64,000 bases of DNA from Allochromatium vinosum DSM 180 (GCF_000025485.1 NC_013851.1:2399501-2463500); one strand, 5' to 3'. Counted from the stretch's first letter, positions 6,243-20,269 are shown. Translations and numbers: made by a program. Notes: generated by a model from the letters alone, not told the origin.

Positions 6243-9095
6243 TCAGTCGTCCATCAATTCCTGCCACAAGGCTCGCACGCGCTCGCGTTCGGGCCGCAGC
6301 GCATCGTCGGCCACGGTCTTGGGCTGCTCGCGCAGGGCACTGCGATGATAGGCCGCGCGCAGCGACTTGTAGGCTTCGGTGAGATCCTGGGCGCAGTGCC
6401 CCGGAAGCAGATCGAGCCGAGCCAGGGTGTCGAGCAGCCGCACGTTGTCGGTCCAGTCGGTCAGTGCCGGGTGGTCGGCCGCCCAGCGCAGGACAGTGTA
6501 TTGAACCATAAACTCGATATCGGCAATACCGCCTGCGCCCTGCTTGAGATCGAAACGCCCCTCGCCGCTCTTGTCGAGGTTCTCGCGCATCCTGGCGCGC
6601 ATCTCGCGCACCTCGCGCCTGAGCTGATCGGGATCGCGCGCGCGACACAGGATGGCGCGGCGGATCGCGCCGAAACGTGCCGCCAGCCCCGGATCGCCGG
6701 CAACCGGACGGGCGCGCACCAGCGCCTGATGCTCCCAGGTCCAGGCGTTCTCGTTCTGATAGTGTTCGAAGGACTTCAGCGAGCGCACCAGCATCCCTTT
6801 GGCGCCGTCCGGACGCAGCCGCATGTCGACCTCGTAGAGCTGACCGGAGGGGGTGCGTGTGGTCATCATATGAATGATGCGCTGGCCGAGCCGGGCATAG
6901 AACTGCTCGTTGCTGATCTCTTTGGGACCGTCGGTCATGGCATTGACCGAGTCGCTGCCGTGCAGGAACACCAGATCCAGGTCCGAGCCATAGCCCAGCT
7001 CGATGCCGCCGAGCTTGCCGTAGCCGAGGATCAGGAAGCCGCTGTCCTCGCCCTCGATGGCGGTCGGCCGGCCATGACGGGCGACCAGATGGGCGTGCGA
7101 CAGATCGAGCACGCGCCGGACCGCGACCTCGGCGATCTCGGTCAGATAGTCGCTGACGACCATCAGCGAAATGGTCGCGGTCAGGTCGGCGGCGGCCACC
7201 CGCAGCTGATTGCCCTGGGCGAACTGGTGCAACCGCTCCATCTGCTGCTCCAGATCCTCGGCGTCGACATGGGCGAGCAGCGCGTCGAGTTCGGCCTCCA
7301 GGCTCTCGCGGCGCAGGGGCGCATAGAGCCGGCGCGGGTCGAGCAGTTCGTCGAGCAGCAGCGGATGGCGTCCGATCTGATCGGCGAACCAGGGGCTGAG
7401 ACTGGAGAGCTGGATCAGATGGGTGAGGATCAGCGGATGTTCGGCGAGCATCGCCAGATAGGCACTGCGGCGCACGATGGCTTCCATCACACGCAACACG
7501 CGCTCCAGCGCCGGATCGGGATGGGCGCAGCCGGCGGCGACGCAGAGGACATGCGGCATGATCAGGCCGAGACGCTCGTGTCCGCGCGTACTCAGCCCCT
7601 TGCGCACACAGGATTCGCGGAACTGCTGGACGCGGGTGCGCACGCCCTCGGGATCGGCGAAACCGGCACGTTCGAGCAGTTCCAGTTCATGGGCGGGGTC
7701 GCGGTCGCCGTGCCAGACGGCGCTCAGCGGGGCGTCTTCGACCTCGGTCTCGGTCGCCGGCAAGGCGAAGACGGCGTCGAACTGTTCCTGGACCAGATGA
7801 CGATGGGCGTTCAGATCGACGGCGAAGGAGGCCCAGTCCGCATAGCCCATCGAGCGGGCCAGCCGGAGCTGTCCGGGGCCGTCGTCCGGCAGGCGATGGG
7901 TCTGCTGATCGCGATGAGCCTGAAGCCGGTTCTCGACCAGACGCAGAAACACATAGGCCGCGTCGAGCTGGGCGACGGCCTCGGCCGGCATCAGCTCGCG
8001 TTGGGCCAACAGCGCCAGTACGGTACGGATCGGACGCACCTGGAGTTCGGGATCACGCCCGCCGCGCACCAGCTGGAACGCCTGGCCGATGAACTCGATC
8101 TCGCGGATGCCGCCGGGACCGAGCTTGATGTTGGCGTCCATGCCGCGCCGGTAGAGCTCCTTGGCGATCAGGCGTTTGAGTTCGCGCAGCGACTCGAAGG
8201 CGCCAAAATCGAGATAACGCCGGTAGACGAAGGGGCGCAGCATGGACATCAGTTGTTCGATGTCGTCCGGATCGCCGGCGACCGGACGCGCCTTGATCAT
8301 GGCGTAGCGTTCCCACTCGCGCGCCTGGGACTGGTAGTAGTCCTCCATCGCCTGGAAGCTCATGGCCAGCGGCCCGACCTCGCCGAAGGGTCGCAGTCGG
8401 GTATCGACCCGGAACACGAAGCCGTCGACGGTCTTGTTGGCCAGCGCCTGCACCAGGCGCTGCCCGAGACGGACGAAGAACTGCTCGTGACTGAGCGGAC
8501 GCCGTCCGCCCTCGATCGTGCCCGGCTGGGCAAAAGCCAGGATCAGGTCGATGTCGGAGCTGAGATTGAGTTCACGCGCCCCGAGTTTGCCCATGGCCAG
8601 CACCAGCAGGTGCAGCGGACGGCCGGACGCATCGCGCGGCGTGCCCAGCTCGGCACAGGTCCAGGGATAGAGCCGGTCGAGCGCGCCCCGGATACAGACA
8701 TCGGCCAGTTCGGACAGGTCTTCCAGCGTTTCTTCCAGCGGGGCCAGGCCGGCGATGTCGCGCCAGATGATCCGCATCATCTCGCGGCGGCGCAACAGGC
8801 GCAGCGCCTTGTGGAGTGCGGTCTCGTCCTCGGCGCCTTCCAGTCGCGCATCGAGCCGGGCGGCCAGATCGCCAGCCCCATAGGTTCGAGCAAGATCGCC
8901 GCTCGCGATCAGCTCGGCCAGATCGGCCGGATGGCGCGCGGCCGAGATCGCAACATACTCGCTCGCCTCCCACACCCGCCGCCGTGCCGGCTCGAATTCG
9001 GGGTCGTCCGGCGGGGTCAGACCCTGTTCAACGGCCCAGTCGAGCCAGTCTTGCCAGTGGGATTCGGTCAGGGAGTCGGACGGTGCATCGGACAT
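6243..9095 (-). CDS. glnE: Bifunctional glutamine synthetase adenylyltransferase/adenylyl-removing enzyme
   Basis: The product has about 950 residues, the usual GlnE length. The two nucleotidyltransferase halves are both intact. The N-terminal adenylyl-removase half has [23 protein letters not shown] (about 164-186). The C-terminal adenylylating half has [20 protein letters not shown] near residue 705. The enzyme modifies glutamine synthetase according to nitrogen status through PII. I chose the ATG at 9095; a GTG four codons earlier is also possible. It sits between the mutarotase gene (24 bases upstream) and ilvE. Confidence 0.96.
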   Translation of the reverse strand: MSDAPSDSLTESHWQDWLDWAVEQGLTPPDDPEFEPARRRVWEASEYVAISAARHPADLAELIASGDLARTYGAGDLAARLDARLEGAEDETALHKALRLLRRREMMRIIWRDIAGLAPLEETLEDLSELADVCIRGALDRLYPWTCAELGTPRDASGRPLHLLVLAMGKLGARELNLSSDIDLILAFAQPGTIEGGRRPLSHEQFFVRLGQRLVQALANKTVDGFVFRVDTRLRPFGEVGPLAMSFQAMEDYYQSQAREWERYAMIKARPVAGDPDDIEQLMSMLRPFVYRRYLDFGAFESLRELKRLIAKELYRRGMDANIKLGPGGIREIEFIGQAFQLVRGGRDPELQVRPIRTVLALLAQRELMPAEAVAQLDAAYVFLRLVENRLQAHRDQQTHRLPDDGPGQLRLARSMGYADWASFAVDLNAHRHLVQEQFDAVFALPATETEVEDAPLSAVWHGDRDPAHELELLERAGFADPEGVRTRVQQFRESCVRKGLSTRGHERLGLIMPHVLCVAAGCAHPDPALERVLRVMEAIVRRSAYLAMLAEHPLILTHLIQLSSLSPWFADQIGRHPLLLDELLDPRRLYAPLRRESLEAELDALLAHVDAEDLEQQMERLHQFAQGNQLRVAAADLTATISLMVVSDYLTEIAEVAVRRVLDLSHAHLVARHGRPTAIEGEDSGFLILGYGKLGGIELGYGSDLDLVFLHGSDSVNAMTDGPKEISNEQFYARLGQRIIHMMTTRTPSGQLYEVDMRLRPDGAKGMLVRSLKSFEHYQNENAWTWEHQALVRARPVAGDPGLAARFGAIRRAILCRARDPDQLRREVREMRARMRENLDKSGEGRFDLKQGAGGIADIEFMVQYTVLRWAADHPALTDWTDNVRLLDTLARLDLLPGHCAQDLTEAYKSLRAAYHRSALREQPKTVADDALRPERERVRALWQELMDD

Positions 9096-9118
9096 GGCTG
9101 GCTTCACAGTGCAAACGG

Positions 9119-10033
9119 TTACAGGGATTCGAGGCGATACTCGGCGCCGATCCGCACCTCCTGCTGGGGCGCGACTCGGATCACTTCGGAAGCGGCGTTG
9201 ACGGTCTCGACACAGACGAAGTGCCGGTAGTCCTCGTCGTCGAGATCCGGCATCGACCGCGCGCCGGCGATCCAGGGGTTCCAGACCACAGCGGTTCGGC
9301 TGTGCCGGCTGTCGATGCGGATACGCCGTTGCAGCGCCTCATCCTCGATCATCAGGCTCGGCGGCACGGATTCATAGATGCGGTTGACCTCAGCCTCGAA
9401 ACCCAGCAAACCGGACTGGACGCCGACTGCATCCGGCGGCGCCTCTGCCGCCTTGTCGAGATAGCGGCAGCCGTCGAGCCCGAGGACGCGGACCTGAGCC
9501 GGATCGCCGATGCTGAAATAGGCATGCAGCCCCTGGGTGATGGCAAAGGGTTCGTCACCGGCATTTCGGGTCGTGAGCGACACCGACAGGGTTGCACCGA
9601 CCGTCACCTCGACCCAGAGATTGAAGTAATGCGGCCAGAGCGCGTGCGTCTCGGCCTCGTCGGCCAGACCGAACCGCACCCAGGTCGCGCCATCGGGCCG
9701 CGTCTCGCATGCCAGCACCGACCAGTCCCTCAGGCGCGCAAAGCCGTGGATGATCCGCTCCGGTTCAGCGGGATCGCGCCCGAACCAGGGCCAGCAGATG
9801 GGCACGCCGCCCTTGATCTCCCGGTCCGGCGCGAAATAGGCGCGCTTACTGACGAACAGCAGATCATCGCGCACCCCGGCCGGGCGATAGGACAACACCT
9901 GAGCCCCATGCGTGGTCAGGGTCGCCCGCGCCAGACCGTTGTCGATCTCGATCAGCGTCAGACCGCCCCGCCCCTCAACGAAGCGCAGGACACCGGGCAA
10001 GTCGAAGGCGGCATTCAGTGCATCGAGATCCAT
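9119..10033 (-). CDS. D-hexose-6-phosphate mutarotase (YeaD/aldose-1-epimerase family)
   Basis: The product has 304 residues. Family hallmarks are [35 protein letters not shown], the histidine in [11 protein letters not shown], and [19 protein letters not shown] near the C-terminus. It interconverts alpha and beta hexose-6-phosphates, which would link glycogen or gluconeogenic carbon to central metabolism. It starts 9 bases after ppdK, so the two are almost certainly co-transcribed. That fits joint control of gluconeogenic flux. Confidence 0.9.
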   Translation of the reverse strand: MDLDALNAAFDLPGVLRFVEGRGGLTLIEIDNGLARATLTTHGAQVLSYRPAGVRDDLLFVSKRAYFAPDREIKGGVPICWPWFGRDPAEPERIIHGFARLRDWSVLACETRPDGATWVRFGLADEAETHALWPHYFNLWVEVTVGATLSVSLTTRNAGDEPFAITQGLHAYFSIGDPAQVRVLGLDGCRYLDKAAEAPPDAVGVQSGLLGFEAEVNRIYESVPPSLMIEDEALQRRIRIDSRHSRTAVVWNPWIAGARSMPDLDDEDYRHFVCVETVNAASEVIRVAPQQEVRIGAEYRLESL

Positions 10034-10042
10034 GGGTCGCTC

Positions 10043-12826
10043 TCAAGCGTTCGGGGTTGGCGCCGACTTCAAGGCCGCATGTGCCGCCGCCAGACGCGCG
10101 ATCGGCACGCGCGGACCCGAGCAGCTCACATAGTCGAGTCCGGCCTGATGACAGAAGGCGATCGAGGCCGGATGCCCGCCATGCTCGCCGCAGATGCCGA
10201 CATGCAGATCGGGCTTGACCGCCCGCCCCCACTCCACGGCCAGCTGCATCAGCTTGCCCACGCCCTTCACATCGAGCACGTCGAAGGGGTTGTCCTGCAA
10301 CAGACCCGACTGATTGTAGAGCGGCAGGAACTTGTTCTCGGCATCCTCGCGCGAGAAGGAGAAGGTCGCCTGGGTCAGGTCGTTGGTGCCGAAGGAGAAG
10401 AATTCGGCCTCCTCGGCCAGCGAGTCGGCGCGCATACAAGCGCGGACCACCTCGATCATGGTACCGAACTGGAATCTGACCGGCTTGCCGTAACGCGCAG
10501 CGACCTCGGTATGGATGCTGTCGACATACTCCTTGACCTTGCGCAGCTCCTGCACGGTACAGACCTGCGGCACCTTGATCTGCGGATGGACCTCGATGCC
10601 CGACTTGGCGCATTCGGCGGCGGCCTCCAGGATGGCGCGCACCTGCATCCGGTAGATCTCGGGAAAGGTCATGCCGAGGCGCACGCCGCGATGACCGAGC
10701 ATGGGATTGGTCTCGTAGAGGGCGCGCACCTTCTTGAGCATCGCCTCCTTCTTGGCGATCGCCTCCTCGACCACGGTCGGATCGACCATGTGACGCGCGG
10801 TCTCGACCTCGCGGCGCAGGCTCTCGGAGGCATGCAGCAGCCCCATCGCCCCGGCCAGCACCGTCACGCCGCGCGCGCTCTGCGCCAGTGCCCGCAGTTC
10901 CGACAACTCACGTTCGAGCACATGCTCATCGGGCAGGAACTCGTGGATCGGCGGATCGAGCAGGCGGATGGTGACGGGATGAGGCGACATCACCTCGAAC
11001 AGGTCATGGAAGTCCTGACGCTGCAAGGGCAGCAGTCGGTCGAGCGCCTCCTGGCGCGCTTCCGGCGTCTCGGCGACGATCATCTCGATGACGATCGGCA
11101 GGCGCTCGACGTCGTTGAACATGCGCTCGGTGCGCGCCAGACCGATGCCGACCGCGCCATAGCGGCGCGCGCGCCGTGCGTCGTCCGGGGTGTCGGCATT
11201 GGCCAGTACCTTGAGCTTGGACATTTCGTCAGCCCAGCCGAGCAGGGTGTGGAGCTCGGGCGTGAAGTCCGGTTCCACGGTCGGGATCGCGCCCAGGTAG
11301 ACCTTGCCCGAGGTGCCGTCGATGGTGATGACGTCGCCTTCCTTGAAGCTGGTCAATCCGACGCGCGCCTCGCGCCGGTCGACGTCGACGCTGATGCCCT
11401 CGGCGCCGGCGACACAGGGCTTGCCCATGCCGCGCGCGACCACGGCTGCGTGCGAGGTCTTGCCGCCGCGCGAGGTCAGGATGGCTTCGGAGGCGAAGAA
11501 GCCGTGGATGTCCTCCGGCTTGGTCTCCTCGCGCACCAGGATGACCTTCAGCCCCTGGCCCTTGCCCAGATGCTCGGCGCGGTCGGCATCGAACACCGCA
11601 ATGCCGGAAGCCGCGCCCGGCGAGGCCGGCAACCCCTGGGCGACCGCTTCGGCCTTGACGTTGGGGTCCAGACGCGGGAACAGCATCTGTTCCAGCGACT
11701 CGGGCGCGATGCGCAACAGCGCCTGTTCCTTGGTGATGAGTCCCTCACGCTCCATCTCGACCGAGGTACGCACCATGGCGACCGTGTTCATCTTGCCGTT
11801 GCGGGTCTGGAGACAGTAGAGCTGACCCTGCTCGATGGTGAACTCGAAATCCTGCACCTCGCGATAGTGGCTTTCGAGCTTGTCGCGCAGTTCGTCGAGC
11901 TGGTCGGCCAGATCGGGCATCTCGACCTTGAGCCGGTCGAGCGGCTTGGGCGTGCGGATGCCGGCGACCACGTCTTCGCCCTGGGCGTTGACCAGATATT
12001 CGCCGTAGAGCTTGTTCTCGCCGGTGGCCGGATTGCGGGTGAAGGCCACGCCGGTGGCCGAATCGTCGCCACGGTTGCCGAACACCATGGTCACGACATT
12101 GACCGCCGTGCCGTTGGCCATGTCCGGGGTGATGTGGAACTGTTTGCGATAGTCGACCGCGCGCTTGCCGGACCAGGAGTTGAAGACGGCCTTGATGGCG
12201 ATTTCGAGCTGCTGATAGGGATCTGTCGGGAAGGGGTGTCCCGTGGCGTCCTCGACCACCTTGAGGAAGCGCTCGCAGGTCTCGCGCAGATCCGTGGCCG
12301 AGAGATCGACGTCCTGTTTGGCGTGGGCGGCCTCCTTGATGGCGGCGAATTCCTTGTCGAAGGCTTCGTCGGGCACGCCGAGCGCGACCTTGCCGAAGAG
12401 CTGAATGAAGCGCCGATAGGCGTCATAACCGAAGCGCGGATCGTCGGTGGCACGGATCACGCCTTGCAGGGTCGCGCTGTTGAGGCCCAGGTTGAGGATG
12501 GTGTCCATCATGCCCGGCATCGACATCGCCGATCCCGAGCGCACCGAAACCAGCAGCGGATTGTCCGGGTCGCCGAAGCCCTTGCCGGTCTTCTGTTCCA
12601 GGGCGCGCATCTGCTCGTGGACCTGTTCGATCAGGCCGGGCGGCAGGGCGCGCTTGGGTTCGTCGAGATACTCCAGACAGGCCGCCGTGGAGATGACGAA
12701 TCCGGGCGGGACGTTCAGCCCGATCTGGGTCATCTCGCACAGGTTGGCACCCTTGCCGCCGAGCAGCTTCTTGTCCTTTCCATCGCCGTCCTCGAACGCA
12801 AAGACATACTGAGTCGTAGTGTCCAT
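10043..12826 (-). CDS. ppdK: Pyruvate, phosphate dikinase
   Basis: The product has 927 residues. The ATP-grasp N-domain begins [23 protein letters not shown]. The phosphotransfer domain carries the catalytic His in [19 protein letters not shown] (about residue 458). The PEP-binding C-terminal domain contains [22 protein letters not shown] and the loop near GICGEHGG. The enzyme makes PEP from pyruvate, ATP and Pi and is common in autotrophs and anaerobes. The start at 12826 is preceded by GAGAAGAGG; an upstream in-frame extension lacks conserved sequence. It is divergent from valS across a 258-base gap. Confidence 0.96.
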   Translation of the reverse strand: MDTTTQYVFAFEDGDGKDKKLLGGKGANLCEMTQIGLNVPPGFVISTAACLEYLDEPKRALPPGLIEQVHEQMRALEQKTGKGFGDPDNPLLVSVRSGSAMSMPGMMDTILNLGLNSATLQGVIRATDDPRFGYDAYRRFIQLFGKVALGVPDEAFDKEFAAIKEAAHAKQDVDLSATDLRETCERFLKVVEDATGHPFPTDPYQQLEIAIKAVFNSWSGKRAVDYRKQFHITPDMANGTAVNVVTMVFGNRGDDSATGVAFTRNPATGENKLYGEYLVNAQGEDVVAGIRTPKPLDRLKVEMPDLADQLDELRDKLESHYREVQDFEFTIEQGQLYCLQTRNGKMNTVAMVRTSVEMEREGLITKEQALLRIAPESLEQMLFPRLDPNVKAEAVAQGLPASPGAASGIAVFDADRAEHLGKGQGLKVILVREETKPEDIHGFFASEAILTSRGGKTSHAAVVARGMGKPCVAGAEGISVDVDRREARVGLTSFKEGDVITIDGTSGKVYLGAIPTVEPDFTPELHTLLGWADEMSKLKVLANADTPDDARRARRYGAVGIGLARTERMFNDVERLPIVIEMIVAETPEARQEALDRLLPLQRQDFHDLFEVMSPHPVTIRLLDPPIHEFLPDEHVLERELSELRALAQSARGVTVLAGAMGLLHASESLRREVETARHMVDPTVVEEAIAKKEAMLKKVRALYETNPMLGHRGVRLGMTFPEIYRMQVRAILEAAAECAKSGIEVHPQIKVPQVCTVQELRKVKEYVDSIHTEVAARYGKPVRFQFGTMIEVVRACMRADSLAEEAEFFSFGTNDLTQATFSFSREDAENKFLPLYNQSGLLQDNPFDVLDVKGVGKLMQLAVEWGRAVKPDLHVGICGEHGGHPASIAFCHQAGLDYVSCSGPRVPIARLAAAHAALKSAPTPNA

Positions 12827-13039
12827 CGATGGGGTCCGCCTCTTCTCTTTGGTTGGTATGATGGGTCTGGCGCTCCAGGCGACATGCTGCCATATTCCGG
12901 GGCGCTGGGGGTATCTCGTATCTTGAAGTCGAACATTCGGCGAAGCCCTTTGCAACCCCTTCGAGCGCACGGGCGGCGGCCGGTTTCAGGACGCGCCTCC
13001 AGCCACCGTCACGGCCACGAGCGCCTTTCGGCCATAGGT

Positions 13040-13045
13040 TATACT
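13040..13045 (+). promoter_or_regulatory. Possible -10 element for valS
   Basis: TATACT lies 39 bases upstream of the valS ATG, within GGTTATACTGCG. No good -35 hexamer is seen at the expected spacing, so the promoter call is weak. Confidence 0.35.
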
Positions 13046-13084
13046 GCGTCATTTTCGCAGCGCCCGACCACGAGCCCGATCACC

Positions 13085-15928
<2,844 letters not shown>

Positions 15929-15952
15929 GGATCTGGAGTCTTGAATGAAACC

Positions 15953-15971
15953 GCGCCCCGCCAAGGGGCGC
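15953..15971 (+). terminator. Short GC stem-loop downstream of valS
   Basis: GCGCCCC (15953-15959) pairs with GGGGCGC (15965-15971) around GCCAA, 24 bases after the valS stop. No T run follows, so termination is only suggested. Confidence 0.4.
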
Positions 15972-16032
15972 CGCGCATATGGTCGGCGTGGCTCTGGACG
16001 CGGGAGGGTCGAACGGGAAAGCCGGACGGCAA

Positions 16033-16230
16033 TCAGGCCGTGACCCACTGCTCGAAGTTGTCGGTGGTCTTCTCTTCGCCGTCGCTGTAACCGGCTTCAT
16101 AGGCTTCGGTGAGGCGTTGCTCCTCACGCTTGGGGTTTTGCAGGAAACCACACTGCCAACCCTGGATGTACTCGTCGTCGACGCCCATCTGTTCCATCTT
16201 GGTGACGGCATCGTAGTAGAACTGATTCAT
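16033..16230 (-). CDS. Unknown 65-residue acidic protein
   Basis: The protein is small, acidic and without membrane segments. It has two similar blocks, EYIQGWQCGFLQNP and TEAYEAGYSDGEEK, each with an aromatic-x-x-Gly turn. The GYxxG-like spacing faintly recalls ribosome modulation factor, but the match is too weak to name it. A CGGAG site sits just upstream of the ATG at 16230. Codon use matches the genomic style, which supports a real gene. It stands alone between valS and the MoxR operon. I do not recognise the family. Confidence 0.65.
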   Translation of the reverse strand: MNQFYYDAVTKMEQMGVDDEYIQGWQCGFLQNPKREEQRLTEAYEAGYSDGEEKTTDNFEQWVTA

Positions 16231-16566
16231 TTCCGGTCTCCGAGCAATTTCATTGGGTGAGGGTTCAGTCGTCGGGGGGACTTCGCCAACTCGATTTCAT
16301 TATGAGGCGGGTCGATCGTCACCGGTCGTGGCCGCCTTGTCCTCTCTCGCTACAACTCTCGGACGGAACGCCGCCCGAGCACGGGGCGCGATCACGGGGA
16401 CGAGAAGGGGGATAAGAATACAGCGTTTTTCTAATAGGCGACAAGTATGCTTGGATGAATGGCGCACCACGCCCGGTTCCGCAACGCCCGGACTTGCGAA
16501 GCGCCGACAGTGCACGCATCTTGGCTGGAATCCATACCCTGCCCGACCGGAGGACTCGGCCCCATC
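16231..16566. other. 336-base divergent intergenic region
   Basis: It separates the 65-residue protein gene (minus) from the MoxR gene (plus) and must hold promoters for both. An AT-richer patch around 16410-16450 (GGGGGATAAGAATACAG, then TTTTTCTAATAGG) is the best place for the rightward promoter, but I cannot assign hexamers. I see no convincing open frame. Confidence 0.4.
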
Positions 16567-17610
16567 ATGCGCCCCGCCCAACTGCTCCGCGTTCTGGATC
16601 GCGAATTCCTCAGCACGGCCGACGGCCATCACACGCCCGTGATGCTCTGGGGACCGCCGGGCGTGGGCAAGTCACAGATGGTGGCCCAGATCGCCGCACG
16701 CCATGCCGTGCCTGTGATCGACATCCGGCTATCGCAGATGGAGCCGAGCGATCTGCGCGGCATCCCCTTCCGCCAGGGCGAGCGGGTCGAATGGGCCGTG
16801 CCCGCCATGCTGCCGGACGTCGAGCGTCACGGACCGAGCGGCGTGCTCTTTCTCGACGAGATCACCTCGGCCCCGCCCGTGGTCTCAGCCGCCGCCTATC
16901 AATTGATCCTCGACCGACGCCTCGGCGAGTACCGCGTCCCGGACGGCTGGGCGATCTTCGCCGCCGGCAACCGCCAGGGCGATCGCGGCGTGACCTACAG
17001 TATGCCCGCACCGCTCGCCAATCGCTTCTCGCACTTCGAGGTCGAGACCCATCTCGACGACTGGGCGGCTTGGGCCTATGCCGGGGGCATCGACGAGCGG
17101 GTCATCGCCTTCCTGCGCTTTCGGCCCGAACTCCTGTTCGACTTCGATCCGGCGCACAATCCGGTGGCTTTCCCCTCGCCGCGCTCCTGGGAGTTCGCCC
17201 ATCGCGCGCTCAGAAAGTTCGCCGATGCGCCCGATCTCCTGCCGGGCGCGCTGCAAGCCTGCGTGGGACCGGCGGCCGGGATCGAGCTGAGCGCCTTCGT
17301 CGCCAACCTCGACCAGATGCCGGATCTCGACGCCATCACGCGCGGCGAGCCGGTCTCCGTCCCGCGTGAGATCGATCTCCAGTATGCCGTCGCCGCCGCG
17401 CTGGTCGGACGGGCGATCCGCGCGCTCGACACGCCGGACGGACAGACGGTCATCGGCCATATCCTCGATTACGCCGGACGCTTCCCCGAGCGCGAGATGG
17501 GCGTGATGCTGGTCTCGGACCTGCACCGGGCGATCGGCGGACGGCTGTTCGAGGTGCCGGCCTTCGCCGGCTGGGCGCAGTCGGTCGCGGACGTGATGCT
17601 CCATGCCTGA
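16567..17610 (+). CDS. MoxR-family AAA+ ATPase
   Basis: The product has 347 residues. Walker A is GPPGVGKS (29-36) and Walker B GVLFLDEIT (92-100). FAAGNRQGDRG carries sensor-1, and PAPLANRFSHFEVE is the arginine-finger region typical of MoxR proteins. These ATPases work with von Willebrand A partners to remodel or activate protein complexes. The next gene, overlapping by 8 bases, encodes just such a VWA-type partner. GGAGG (16549-16553) precedes the ATG. The client complex is unknown; the downstream M48-soxYZ genes make a periplasmic sulfur-oxidation link conceivable but unproven. Confidence 0.88.
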   Translation: MRPAQLLRVLDREFLSTADGHHTPVMLWGPPGVGKSQMVAQIAARHAVPVIDIRLSQMEPSDLRGIPFRQGERVEWAVPAMLPDVERHGPSGVLFLDEITSAPPVVSAAAYQLILDRRLGEYRVPDGWAIFAAGNRQGDRGVTYSMPAPLANRFSHFEVETHLDDWAAWAYAGGIDERVIAFLRFRPELLFDFDPAHNPVAFPSPRSWEFAHRALRKFADAPDLLPGALQACVGPAAGIELSAFVANLDQMPDLDAITRGEPVSVPREIDLQYAVAAALVGRAIRALDTPDGQTVIGHILDYAGRFPEREMGVMLVSDLHRAIGGRLFEVPAFAGWAQSVADVMLHA

Positions 17611-18769
17611 GACCACGCCCGACCTCAGCGCCATCGAGACCAAGCTCACGGCGGCGCGCACCCGGCTGATCCTGGACAAACCCTTTCTCGGCGCCCTGGT
17701 GCTGCGTCTGCCGCTGCGCGCGGCGACGGGCGACTGGTGTCGCACCACGGCCACGGACGCGCGCGCCTTCTATTACGATCCGGCCTACATCGATGCACTG
17801 AGCCTGGAGCAGACCCAGTTCATGCTCGCCCACGAGGCGTTGCACTGCGCCCTGTCGCATTTCGCGCGGCGCGGCCATCGTCAGCGTCATCGCTGGGATC
17901 TGGCCTGTGACTATGCGATCAACCCGCTGCTGATCGAGGACGGCCTGACGCCGCCGCCGAACACCCTGGTGATGCCGCTCTACAGGGGCCTGACCGCCGA
18001 GGAGATCTATCCGCTCATCGACGAACGGGACGACTCGGAGACGCTAGACACCCATGCCTATGACCGCGACGAGCGCCGGGGCGGCAGCCGGCAGCATCCG
18101 GACGAGACGCCCCAGCGGCCCGAATCACTCAGCGCCGACGAACGCGAACGACTGGCCGTACAATGGCGCCAGCGGCTGGCCGGCGCGGCTCAGCAGGCCT
18201 TGCAGGCCGGCAAGCTCGCCGGTGAACTGGCGCGTCAGATCGACCATCTGCTCCAGCCCAGCCTGCCCTGGCGGATGCTGCTGGCGCGTCATCTGACGGC
18301 GATCGCGCGCGAGGACTACAGCTATCAGCGTCCCTCGCGCCGCGAGGGCGAGTTCATCCTGCCGGGACTGCGCGGCCAGCAGGCCGAGCTGGTGGTGGCG
18401 ATCGACACCTCGGGTTCGATCCAGGACGGCGAGCTGAGCGCGTTCATCGGCGAGATCGACGCGCTCAAGGGCCAGATCCGGGCGCGCATCACCCTGTTGC
18501 CCTGTGATCGCGTTCTCGCGCCCGAAGCGCCCTTCCAGTTCGAACCCTGGGAAACCTTCACGCGCCCTGAACGTCTACAGGGAGGCGGCGGAACCAGCTT
18601 CAGCCCCGTGTTCGACTGGATCGACCGCCAGGACAGACAGCCCGATCTGCTGGTCTATTTCACCGATGCCCAGGGCGAATTCCCCGAGCGCGAGCCGTCC
18701 TATCCGGTGATCTGGCTGGTCAAGGGCCGCGCCACAGTGCCTTGGGGACAACGCATCCAGCTCAACTGA
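17603..18769 (+). CDS. VWA/metallopeptidase-like partner of the MoxR ATPase (DUF2201 type)
   Basis: The product has 388 residues. The N-terminal half contains a zinc-metallopeptidase-like motif, MLAHEALHCALSH (HExxH at 77-81), followed by WDLACDYAINPLL. The C-terminal half is VWA-like, with a MIDAS motif VVAIDTSGS (265-272) and GGGTSFSPVFDW later. A charged linker (about 145-185) joins them. This is the architecture of putative metallopeptidase plus VWA proteins paired with MoxR ATPases. Its start lies inside the ATPase gene, so the pair is coupled. Whether the HExxH site is active is unknown. Confidence 0.85.
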   Translation: MPETTPDLSAIETKLTAARTRLILDKPFLGALVLRLPLRAATGDWCRTTATDARAFYYDPAYIDALSLEQTQFMLAHEALHCALSHFARRGHRQRHRWDLACDYAINPLLIEDGLTPPPNTLVMPLYRGLTAEEIYPLIDERDDSETLDTHAYDRDERRGGSRQHPDETPQRPESLSADERERLAVQWRQRLAGAAQQALQAGKLAGELARQIDHLLQPSLPWRMLLARHLTAIAREDYSYQRPSRREGEFILPGLRGQQAELVVAIDTSGSIQDGELSAFIGEIDALKGQIRARITLLPCDRVLAPEAPFQFEPWETFTRPERLQGGGGTSFSPVFDWIDRQDRQPDLLVYFTDAQGEFPEREPSYPVIWLVKGRATVPWGQRIQLN

Positions 18770-18775
18770 ACATCC

Positions 18776-20269
18776 ATGACGAAACGGACAGCCCCCCGAC
18801 TCCGCTCGATACGGCCACTGATCGCCTTCGGCGCCCTGCTGCTGGCCAGCCTGCCCCAGCTCCAGGCCCAGGACTACCGTCTCCCCGACATGGGCAGTTC
18901 GGCCGACACGCTCATGACCACGGGCGCCGAGGCGCGTCTGGGCCAGGCTTTCATGCGCCGCGTGCGTGAGTCGTTGCCGGTCCTCGACGACCCGCTCCTG
19001 ACCGACTACATCGAATCGCTCGGCAACACCCTGGTCGCCGCCGACCGCGACGCCACGGGACGCTTCAACTTCTTCGTCATCGACCAGTCGGTGATCAATG
19101 CCTTCGCTGGACCGGGCGGCAACATCGGCGTCTATGCCGGACTCATCCTCGCCGCCGAGACCGAGAGCGAGCTGGCCGCCGTCATGGCCCACGAGATCGC
19201 GCACGTCACTCAGCGCCATCTGCTGCGCGGACTGGAAGATCAGAGCAAGATGACCGTCCCGACCATGGCCCTGATGGTCGCCGCCGCCATCCTCGGCGCC
19301 CAGGTCTCGGCCGACGCCGGAGCCGCCGCGATGCTCGGCGTCCAGGCCGCCGCCCTGCAACGCCAGATCAACTTCACGCGCGAGAACGAACACGAGGCCG
19401 ACCGGCTGGGCATCACGACCCTGGACAAGGCCGGCTTCGATCCCTATGCCATGGCCGGATTCTTCGAGCGGTTGTCCAAATCCAGCCGCGTCTACGAGAA
19501 CAACGCCCCCGAATTCCTGCGCACCCATCCGGTCAACGCCAACCGCATCGCCGAGGCGCTCGGCCGGGCCGACGACTTCGGCGCCCAGCAGCGCCCTGAC
19601 AGTCTGCGCTTCCAGCTCGCACGCGCGGCCCTGCGCGAACGCTCCTACAAACGCCCGGAACAGGCCGTCGCCCATTTCCGTGACACATTGCGCGAGGGCC
19701 GGCATCGCAATGCCGTCGCCGAACACTATGGCTATGCGCTGGCCCTGACGCGCGCGGGTCAGTTCGACGCCGCCCGCGCCGCCCTGGCCACGGCCATGAA
19801 ATCGCACTCCAGCTTGCCCGAGTTCATCGTCCTGGAGGCCCGGCTCGATCTCGAACAGGGGCAGGTCGAGCGCGCCGTGCGTAACCTGGGACAGGCCGTG
19901 GGTCTGTCGCCGAGCCACTGGCCGCTGCGCGTGGCCTATGCCGAGGCGTTGATGAAAGCCGGCCGTCCGGCTCAGGCCATCGACGAGCTGACCGCCGTGG
20001 CGCGACTGCGCCCCGGCAATCCCATGTTGTACGATAAGCTGGAGCAGGCGGCCTTTCGCGCGGGCAACAAATCGGCGACCCACCGTTTCCGCGCCGAGAA
20101 GCTCTATGCCGAGGGCGACCGCGAGCCGGCGATCCGTCAGCTCGAGATCGCACTGCGTCAGCGCGACCTCCCCTACCATGAGGCGGCGCGCATCCAGGCG
20201 CGGCTCGAAACCTGGAAAGAAGAAGAACGCGAAGCCAAACGCAAAGACAAGAGAGGAGATAAATCATGA
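18776..20269 (+). CDS. Periplasmic M48 metalloprotease/chaperone with TPRs, BepA-like
   Basis: The product has 497 residues. A signal peptide ends near LQAQD (about 31). The M48 motif is MAHEIAHVTQRH (HExxH 139-143), with the third zinc ligand in NEHEADRLG. TPR-like helices fill residues about 270-470. This is the architecture of BepA (YfgC), which degrades or assists stalled outer-membrane proteins. The basic tail (EEEREAKRKDKRGDKS) is not typical. Its stop overlaps the soxY start as ATGA, so it is translationally tied to sulfur-oxidation genes. That is an unusual context for BepA and raises the possibility of a SoxYZ-specific quality-control role. Confidence 0.88.
   Translation: MTKRTAPRLRSIRPLIAFGALLLASLPQLQAQDYRLPDMGSSADTLMTTGAEARLGQAFMRRVRESLPVLDDPLLTDYIESLGNTLVAADRDATGRFNFFVIDQSVINAFAGPGGNIGVYAGLILAAETESELAAVMAHEIAHVTQRHLLRGLEDQSKMTVPTMALMVAAAILGAQVSADAGAAAMLGVQAAALQRQINFTRENEHEADRLGITTLDKAGFDPYAMAGFFERLSKSSRVYENNAPEFLRTHPVNANRIAEALGRADDFGAQQRPDSLRFQLARAALRERSYKRPEQAVAHFRDTLREGRHRNAVAEHYGYALALTRAGQFDAARAALATAMKSHSSLPEFIVLEARLDLEQGQVERAVRNLGQAVGLSPSHWPLRVAYAEALMKAGRPAQAIDELTAVARLRPGNPMLYDKLEQAAFRAGNKSATHRFRAEKLYAEGDREPAIRQLEIALRQRDLPYHEAARIQARLETWKEEEREAKRKDKRGDKS

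Noticed and set aside
8816-13084. A very long plus-strand open frame antisense to glnE, the mutarotase gene and ppdK, merging into valS
   Set aside because: Its translation is His-, Gln- and Arg-rich without domains, and it lies opposite clearly conserved genes. It is an effect of high GC and low stop frequency.
16300-16632. Minus-strand frame across the MoxR upstream region
   Set aside because: No ribosome-binding site or recognisable motif, and it overlaps the start of the ATPase gene.
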